From positions 1-64,000 of the forward strand of contig CAYLMK010000024.1 in assembly GCA_964384945.1 (NCBI GenBank): DNA of 64,000 bases. Reading direction: 5' to 3'. The first letter of the stretch is position 1; each line of letters opens with the position of its first letter. Below are positions 58,693 through 64,000 of this stretch, in pieces. The translations under genes were made by a program, and so were the position numbers. The notes beneath the pieces were generated by a model, which saw only the letters and a program-made list of their open reading frames with translations, did no database searches and was not told the DNA's origin. Origin of the DNA: S015-6 sp964384945. Lineage in GTDB: Bacteria; Desulfobacterota; DSWW01.

Positions 58693-59994
58693 ATGCAGAG
58701 CGATCCCTCCGAGGTCCCCGGCATTCAGGGTTCCGGCACGTACACCGGCTCGAACGCCCGTTCCCATGCCATCCTGGTCGTGATGTTTCTCGTCTACATG
58801 TCCGACTACATCGACCGGTACGTCGTGGCGAGCATGATCGAATTCATCAAGAAGGACTGGCACATCACGGACGCCCAGGCGGGGAGCCTGATGAGCGTGG
58901 TCCTCTTTTTCATCACGGTCTTCACCCTGCCCGCCTCCATCCTCATCGACCGTTGGAGCCGGCGAAAGATGGTCTCCCTGATGGTCTTCCTCTGGAGCCT
59001 GGCGACCCTGGCTTGTGCGTTCACGAGGAATTACACCCAGCTTTTCGTCGCGCGCGCCTTTATCGGAATCGGCGAGGCGGGCTACGCGCCCGGCGGCTCG
59101 GCCATGCTCGCCGCCGCATACCCGGAGGACAAGAGGGCCAAGGTGCTGGGCATCTGGAACGCCTCGATCCCGCTGGGCGCGGGCTTAGGGCTGCTGGCGG
59201 GCGGGCTGATCGCCAGGCATTGGGGATGGCAGCACGCCTTCGGGCTCGTGTCCCTGCCCGGGATTCTCCTCGCGCTGGCCTCCTGGTTCCTGCCCGACTA
59301 CAAAAGCGTACGCCCGGAAGCCTCCATGAGAGGGTTCTCCGGCGCGGCGGGCTTCTTCCGAAAGGCCCTCCAGCTTTGCCGCATCCCCTCTCTCATCCTC
59401 ACCTACCTGGGATTCGCCATGAACGTGGCCGTAACCACGGCCCTGATGACCTGGCTTCCCTCCTACTTCGAGCGGTCCGGACTTGCCGAGGCGGGCAAAG
59501 GGGGTACGTACACCATGCCCATCTTCGCCCTTGTCCTGGTCGGCGCCCCCCTGGGAGGCTTCCTGTCCGACGCCTGGCGGCGAACGAGAAGCGAGGCGAG
59601 GATGATCTTTCCGGCACTCACCTCCCTGGCCGCTGCGGCCGTCCTCCTGGTCGCCCTCCTCTTCCCGGGAAAGGCCATCCAGCTTCCCATCATGATCTTC
59701 TACGGGATCCTGGCCACCTGTTTCGTGGCCCCCGGTGCTTCGGTCACCCAGGACCTCGTTCATCCCGGACTGCGGGCCTTCAGTTATGCCTTGTGCGTGA
59801 TCGTGCAGCACATGTGTGGAGACATCTGGTCGCCATGGCTTGTGGGCGCGGTCAGCGACCGGATCGGCCTGTCCAAAGCGATGCTCGTCGTCCCCTTCTT
59901 CGGGGTCGTGGCAGCCGTCTTGTTCTACGTCGGCAGCCGGTTCTACAACCGGGACCTGGCACGGGTCGAGAGGGTGGAACTCGAGGCGGAGTGA
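58693..59994 (+). CDS. MFS transporter
   Basis: A 433-residue inner-membrane protein with 12 predicted helices. The MFS signature loop is in ILIDRWSRRKMVSLMVFLWS, and GIGEAGYAPGGSAMLAAAYPEDKRAKVLGIWNASIP is the helix-4/5 region that places it near spinster-like and hexuronate-type carriers. Helix 1 carries DYIDRYVV. The ATG at 58693 begins a 25-residue soluble leader. It is divergent from the bactofilin operon and converges with the peroxiredoxin gene. Substrate unknown. Confidence 0.92.
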   Translation: MQSDPSEVPGIQGSGTYTGSNARSHAILVVMFLVYMSDYIDRYVVASMIEFIKKDWHITDAQAGSLMSVVLFFITVFTLPASILIDRWSRRKMVSLMVFLWSLATLACAFTRNYTQLFVARAFIGIGEAGYAPGGSAMLAAAYPEDKRAKVLGIWNASIPLGAGLGLLAGGLIARHWGWQHAFGLVSLPGILLALASWFLPDYKSVRPEASMRGFSGAAGFFRKALQLCRIPSLILTYLGFAMNVAVTTALMTWLPSYFERSGLAEAGKGGTYTMPIFALVLVGAPLGGFLSDAWRRTRSEARMIFPALTSLAAAAVLLVALLFPGKAIQLPIMIFYGILATCFVAPGASVTQDLVHPGLRAFSYALCVIVQHMCGDIWSPWLVGAVSDRIGLSKAMLVVPFFGVVAAVLFYVGSRFYNRDLARVERVELEAE

Positions 59995-60100
59995 GGCGAA
60001 CGAGGACCAGATTTCCTTGCCCTACGTACTGAACCAGAAGGAAGGAGCGTAGAAAAGGAGAAGTTTCAACCCCTTGCACCCGTGTTGGCGGACTTCCCAA

Positions 60101-60700
60101 TCAGGGCCCTGCCAGGTCGGCCAAGGCTCCGATCAGCGCGTCCAGATCGGGCCTCGTGTTGATATCGTGGACGTCAATGTAGCGGATGATACCCTGTTTG
60201 TCGATCACGAACAGGGCGCGCTCGGAAACCCCGTCCGACCGAAGAACCCCGTACCTCTCGGCGATCGCGCCGTGGGGCCAGAAATCCGAAAGGACCGGGA
60301 ACCACACGCCTCCCATCTCCCTGGTCCAGGCGTGCAGGGTCGGCAGGTTGTCCACGGTGATCCCCAGGAGGATCGCATCGTACTTCTCGATCCGTTCCCT
60401 TGCCACGTTGTAGCCCGGCCACTGGTCCGAGCAGACCGGGGTCCACGCGGCCGGAACGAAAGAGAGGACGACATTCTTCCTGCCCCGGTACAGGCTGAGC
60501 GATATTTCCTTGCCCTCCAGGGAGGGGAGGGAGAAGTCCGGAGCCCGGTCCCCGACTGTGAGCCTCGGCCGGCTGTCCACAGGCTTCAGCTTGCCCGGCT
60601 GGTATACTCTCTCCTCAAGCCCTGTTCCGAGCGCCCCATCGAACCGGGCGGGGAACAGGCCGAGCATCAAGAGCAGCGTGACCGCCAAGCACTTTCCCAC
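60101..60700 (-). CDS. Exported peroxiredoxin (AhpC/TSA family)
   Basis: A 199-residue protein with a signal peptide (MGKCLAVTLLLMLGLFPA). The thioredoxin-fold domain begins VGDRAPDFSLPSLEGKEISL. The peroxidatic site is VPAAWTPVCSDQW, matching PxxxTxxC with Cys near residue 90. LGITVDNLPTLHAW and YGVLRSDGVSERALFVID complete the family pattern. A second, resolving Cys is not evident, so it may be a 1-Cys type or be resolved by the thioredoxin-like lipoprotein encoded 4 bases upstream. It should reduce peroxides in the periplasm. Confidence 0.9.
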   Translation of the reverse strand: MGKCLAVTLLLMLGLFPARFDGALGTGLEERVYQPGKLKPVDSRPRLTVGDRAPDFSLPSLEGKEISLSLYRGRKNVVLSFVPAAWTPVCSDQWPGYNVARERIEKYDAILLGITVDNLPTLHAWTREMGGVWFPVLSDFWPHGAIAERYGVLRSDGVSERALFVIDKQGIIRYIDVHDINTRPDLDALIGALADLAGP

Positions 60701-60704
60701 GAAT

Positions 60705-61292
60705 TCACTCCTTTCTCAGGCCGGAACGATCCAGGACGGTTTCGTAAAAGGCCTTGGGGTCTTCGAAGGCGCCGGTCCGCGCATAGACGACCTGAGCCCC
60801 GTCCTGCGGTCCCATCCTGAGAACGATAAAGTGCGGCGTGCCCTTGTCCTGCGCCTGCAGGGCCCGGGTGATGGAAAGGTCCTTGTCGGGAAAAAGGGGG
60901 AACCTCACCTTGAACTTCTCCCGGAAGGTGGAAACCTCCAGTTCCGTATTCATGCGCCCGATCCCGATCATCTTCACATCGTCGCCGAAGCCCGCATGAC
61001 GGTTCAGTTCGAAGACCTGATCCACCTTCGGCGCCATGCCCTGACAGAACCTGCAGTACATGTCGAACACCTCGACCACGAGCACCCGGGCCTTGATCTC
61101 ATCCATCCGGAAGGAATCGGAGGACCCTGCCAGGCCGAGGTAGGCCGCATCCTCCTCCGAGGAGGGCCTCGGCAGGAGGATGGAAAGCGATTCGACCGTC
61201 TTCGGCTGCTCCGGGGGCGGCCGGACGGCCTGGGGTTCCCTTGCAGCGCATCCGGCGACAAGAAGAGCAAGCAGTATCCCAACCCTGTTCAT
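60705..61292 (-). CDS. Thioredoxin-like lipoprotein
   Basis: A 195-residue protein with a lipoprotein signal: MNRVGILLALLVAGC (Cys15). After a Pro-rich linker, the thioredoxin-fold domain has VLVVEVFDMYCRFCQGMAPK, with a CRFC redox pair, and GTPHFIVLRM as the cis-Pro region. It is an envelope thiol oxidoreductase. It is followed after 4 bases by the peroxiredoxin gene, so it probably recycles that enzyme. Divergent from the TraB-family gene. Confidence 0.88.
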   Translation of the reverse strand: MNRVGILLALLVAGCAAREPQAVRPPPEQPKTVESLSILLPRPSSEEDAAYLGLAGSSDSFRMDEIKARVLVVEVFDMYCRFCQGMAPKVDQVFELNRHAGFGDDVKMIGIGRMNTELEVSTFREKFKVRFPLFPDKDLSITRALQAQDKGTPHFIVLRMGPQDGAQVVYARTGAFEDPKAFYETVLDRSGLRKE

Positions 61293-61552
61293 GTCCGCTC
61301 CGTGGATCCCGTTTCGAGGGTTCGGACTTAGGCGACACATCGAGCACGCCATTTGGATGCAGGCTCGGCCGCAGGGGCTTCCGGGAATCCCGACCCGACC
61401 CCGGGAGTCATTCCCTTTCCTCGACGGTTCGCGTATCATGCCGAGGGAAGCAGCCGAACCGGTCCCAAGCCACGCGGAAACGGGGTCTGCCGGCTTCTAC
61501 GCGATCGAAACGAGAGGCCTTCCCGAGGCCCCCGAATCCAAGAAAGGCCGCC

Positions 61553-62707
61553 GTGTCCACCGAAATCGTCCGCGCAGGCAACAAAGAGATCCTTCTCGTC
61601 GGCACCGCTCATGTCTCGAGGGATTCGGTGGACGAGGTCCGGGAAACGATATCGGCCTCGCACCCGGATGTCGTGGCCGTGGAGCTTTGCAAGAGAAGAT
61701 ACGATGTGCTCAGGAACCCCAAGACGTGGCAGGAAACGGATATTGTGGGGGTCATCCGGGAGAAGAAGGCCTCGTTCCTGTTCGCCAATCTGGTGCTCAC
61801 GGCCTTTCAGAAGCGCATCGGCGAGAAGCTGGGGGTCCGGCCCGGCCAGGAGATGCTCGAGGCCATCCGGACGGCCGAGGCCCGGGGAATCCCGGTGGCC
61901 CTGGTCGACAGGCCCGTCCAGACGACGCTGCAGCGGGCCTGGAGAAGCCTCTCTTTCAGGGAGCGCATCCTGCTGCTCGCCTCCTCGATCGGCGCCATCT
62001 TCGAGACGGAAGACCTGGACGAAGACGCGATCGAGAAGCTCAAGGAAAAAGATGTTCTCACCGCGGCCGTGGAGGAGATCGGGAAGCGGGCGCCCACGGT
62101 GAAAAAGGTTCTGATCGACGAGCGGGACGCATACATGGGGAGGAAAATTTCCGACCTCGAGGGAGACAGGATCCTCGCGGTGGTCGGAGCCGGCCACGTC
62201 CAGGGCCTGAGCGAGCAGCTCAAGGACCCGATCGACGACATTTCCTCCCTGGAGAGCGTGCCCGCCGGAAAGAGGTCCCTGTGGAAATGGATCGTTCCCC
62301 TCGCGATCTTCGCCCTGGTGGCGGGAGGGTTCTATGCCGGCGGGCCGGCCAGGGGCATGGAAATGCTCAAATGGTGGTTCCTGAGCAACGCCCTGTTCGC
62401 CGCCCTCGGAGCGGCAATCGCCCTCGCGCACCCGGTGTCGGTGCTGGTCGCGGCCTGTGCGTCCCCGATCACCTCCATGAACCCGACCCTGGCGGCCGGC
62501 TGGTTCGCGGGATTGAGCGAGGCTTACTTCCGAAGGCCCAAGGTCGCGGATTTCGAGCGGCTGCAGCAGGACATTCTCAGTTTGCGAGGGTTCTGGAGGA
62601 ATTCGGTCACCCGGATCCTGCTGGTCGTTGTCTTCGCGAACCTGGGAAGTGCGCTCGGCGCCTACCTGGCGATGCCCCTGATGACCAAGGTCTTTTTCGA
62701 CAACTAG
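61553..62707 (+). CDS. TraB/PrgY-family membrane protein
   Basis: A 384-residue protein. The N-terminal TraB domain (10-220) has EILLVGTAHVSRDSVDEV, DVVAVELCKRRYDVL, IPVALVDRPVQTTLQRAW and VVGAGHVQGL, the conserved GTAH/ELC/RD/GxGH series. About four membrane helices follow (240-370). The family includes PrgY, which blocks peptide pheromones, and putative metalloproteases in archaea and bacteria. Start GTG at 61553 with AAAGG upstream; the open frame goes further but without family similarity. Followed after 10 bases by a CrtC/AttH-like gene. Confidence 0.88.
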   Translation: MSTEIVRAGNKEILLVGTAHVSRDSVDEVRETISASHPDVVAVELCKRRYDVLRNPKTWQETDIVGVIREKKASFLFANLVLTAFQKRIGEKLGVRPGQEMLEAIRTAEARGIPVALVDRPVQTTLQRAWRSLSFRERILLLASSIGAIFETEDLDEDAIEKLKEKDVLTAAVEEIGKRAPTVKKVLIDERDAYMGRKISDLEGDRILAVVGAGHVQGLSEQLKDPIDDISSLESVPAGKRSLWKWIVPLAIFALVAGGFYAGGPARGMEMLKWWFLSNALFAALGAAIALAHPVSVLVAACASPITSMNPTLAAGWFAGLSEAYFRRPKVADFERLQQDILSLRGFWRNSVTRILLVVVFANLGSALGAYLAMPLMTKVFFDN

Positions 62708-62717
62708 GGGGTTCCTC

Positions 62718-63806
62718 ATGCTGACCAAGGCGGACGATTACCCGATCCACCAGCTGCCCGAGCCGATCGCGACACCCGGCCCGGACAGGAACTTCTATGA
62801 CCGCTACTTCTTCAACGGCTACGCGGCCGAGGGCCGGCAGTTTTTCGCGCTCGCCCTGGGCGTCTACCCGAACCGCAACGTCATGGACGCCTCCTTCTCG
62901 GTGATCCACAAGGGGGTTCAGCACAACCTGCGGGCCTCCCGACACTTGGGAGGGGAGCGGATGGACACCCGGGTCGGCCCCATTTCCGTCGAGGTCATCG
63001 AGCCGCTGCGGTCCCTCCGGATCCGGGTGGACCACCCGGAGAGCGGGATCAGGGCCGACCTGACCTTCACGGCGAGGGCCGCGGCCCTGGAGGAGCCGCG
63101 CTTCACGCGCGAACTGGGTCCCGGTCTTCTCATGGACTACACGCGCCTGACCCAGAACGGCTGCTATCAGGGAACCCTCGAGGTGAGGGGAGAACCTACC
63201 CGGATCACGCCCGAGGCCTGGCTCGGGACCCGGGACCGCTCCTGGGGCATCCGGCCGGTCGGCAGGGCCGACGACAGCGAGCAGCGGGCCCTGCTGCTGC
63301 AATTCTACTGGCTCTGGGCGCCGGTCAACTTCGACGACTGCATCACGCTCTACGACCTGAACGCGGACGAAAAGGGTCAACCCTGGCACACCCACGGGGT
63401 CATGGCCCCTCTGCACGGAGGTGAGCCCGAGGTCATGGAGACCGTATCCAGCCGGGTCCGGTTCCGCCCCGGCACGCGCCACGCGAAGTCCGCAGAGATC
63501 CTCTTTCGGCGAAGGAACGGAGAGGAACTCGTCCTGGAGTTCGAGCCTCTATACGACTTCTACATGTCCGGGCTGGGCTACCTCCACCCGGAATGGGGGC
63601 ACGGAATGGACCGGGGGGAACGGGCCGTGGCCTACGATTCGATCGATCTCGACTCGGTCGACGAGTCCGCTCCCCTGTGCCTGCACGTGCAGGCGATCAG
63701 CCGCGTCCGGATGGGGGGCAAGGAGGGCCGGGGGGTGCTCGAGCAGCTCATCCTCGGACCCCACGAGCCCTCCGGGTTTACGAGCCTGCTCGATCCGGCC
63801 CCCTGA
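62718..63806 (+). CDS. CrtC/AttH-like lipocalin-type protein
   Basis: A 362-residue protein without signal peptide, starting MLTKADDYPIHQLPEPIATP. The pattern FYDRYFFNGYAAEGRQFFAL, LGTRDRSWGIRP and LLLQFYWLWAPVNFDD resembles the double-lipocalin fold of hydroxyneurosporene synthase (CrtC) and AttH-like proteins, which act on hydrophobic substrates; DRSWG is the most family-like segment. It lies 10 bases after the TraB-family gene and is probably co-transcribed. The call is from memory of motifs and untested. Nothing more was seen after it to the window end. Confidence 0.6.
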   Translation: MLTKADDYPIHQLPEPIATPGPDRNFYDRYFFNGYAAEGRQFFALALGVYPNRNVMDASFSVIHKGVQHNLRASRHLGGERMDTRVGPISVEVIEPLRSLRIRVDHPESGIRADLTFTARAAALEEPRFTRELGPGLLMDYTRLTQNGCYQGTLEVRGEPTRITPEAWLGTRDRSWGIRPVGRADDSEQRALLLQFYWLWAPVNFDDCITLYDLNADEKGQPWHTHGVMAPLHGGEPEVMETVSSRVRFRPGTRHAKSAEILFRRRNGEELVLEFEPLYDFYMSGLGYLHPEWGHGMDRGERAVAYDSIDLDSVDESAPLCLHVQAISRVRMGGKEGRGVLEQLILGPHEPSGFTSLLDPAP

Positions 63807-64000
63807 GTCTGACTTGATCGACGCACAGATTCATCCGGAACTCCGGCGCCGACCGGCCATGGGAGAGGCCTCTTTTCGGAGCGCCGCCAGGCCCCAGGGC
63901 GGCCTCTCGGCGAACCCCTCACTCAAGAAACCGCCAAAACCTCCGATACTTAAAAAAGAAATCAAAATCGCGACGGGTCCTTGTCCGGTCGATCGGGACA

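Noticed and set aside
1..64000. CRISPR arrays, insertion sequences, prophage genes, rRNA operons
   Set aside because: No regularly spaced repeats, transposase or integrase motifs, phage structural genes or rRNA signature sequences were seen on either strand.

Overview
The window is GC-rich, densely coded chromosomal DNA from a Gram-negative bacterium. The gene mix suggests an anaerobic or facultative deltaproteobacterium (Desulfobacterota/Myxococcota-like). It includes a membrane pyrophosphatase, a LutABC lactate oxidation operon, a FadH-like Fe-S flavoenzyme, rubredoxin/flavodoxin, multiheme cytochrome, Myxococcus-type Cys-rich repeats, a PEP-CTERM protein, bactofilin and type IV pilus genes. 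This assignment is inferred from gene content only. No rRNA, tRNA, CRISPR array, insertion sequence or prophage was seen.

Layout. 1-2.8 kb: end of an unknown gene, aspartate ammonia-lyase and an arginase/agmatinase-family enzyme, closed by a bidirectional terminator. 2.9-7.5 kb (minus): proton/sodium-pumping pyrophosphatase and a LysM lytic transglycosylase. 7.7-9.8 kb: a small unknown protein, a truncated phenylacetate-CoA-ligase-like gene, a lone receiver protein and a LuxR-type solo regulator with a lux-box-like palindrome upstream. 10-12.4 kb (minus): a TPP riboswitch controlling a CytX-type permease, and an unknown membrane protein that has a broken second copy at 19 kb. 12.7-16.8 kb: sulfatase, membrane protein, lipoprotein, alpha/beta hydrolase. 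17-19 kb: an ECF sigma/anti-sigma pair between two zinc-ribbon PspC paralogues.

19.4-30 kb (plus): a strong promoter and a leader of about 450 nt precede the set DUF1302 / DUF1329 / YCF48-like propeller / RND-MMPL transporter, followed by an APC permease, an SDR and a TauE/SafE permease. This looks like an envelope-spanning transport system for a hydrophobic compound. 30-33.2 kb (minus): lutC, lutB and lutA, with a previously untracked 49-codon ORF in front. 33.4-37.9 kb: PEP-CTERM protein, metallo-beta-lactamase-fold enzyme, a candidate small RNA, flavodoxin, rubredoxin-like protein, an APH-type kinase and a decayed RuvC-like gene.

37.9-43.3 kb (minus) is the most novel part. Five closely spaced genes encode a neutral-ceramidase-like hydrolase, a 92-residue Tat-like protein, a gluconate-dehydrogenase-subunit-3-like Tat protein, a GMC flavoprotein with a four-Cys cluster motif, and a five-heme cytochrome fused to Myxococcus Cys-rich repeats and a C-terminal anchor. 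I read this as an undescribed periplasmic or surface dehydrogenase that passes electrons to a cytochrome, coupled to an amide hydrolase. 43.6-48.9 kb: thioesterase, M24-family protein, AAA/DUF4143 ATPase, FadH-like reductase. 49.2-56.3 kb: FHA, PilB-like ATPase with extra zinc ribbons, HDOD and a degenerate GGDEF protein, divergent from an intact GAF-GGDEF cyclase. 56.4-63.8 kb: small coiled-coil protein, bactofilin/methyltransferase/cytochrome c operon, MFS transporter, thioredoxin-like lipoprotein plus peroxiredoxin, TraB-family membrane protein and a CrtC/AttH-like protein.

Starts were usually moved to the codon with a Shine-Dalgarno sequence or signal peptide. Promoter calls are by eye against the sigma-70 consensus.
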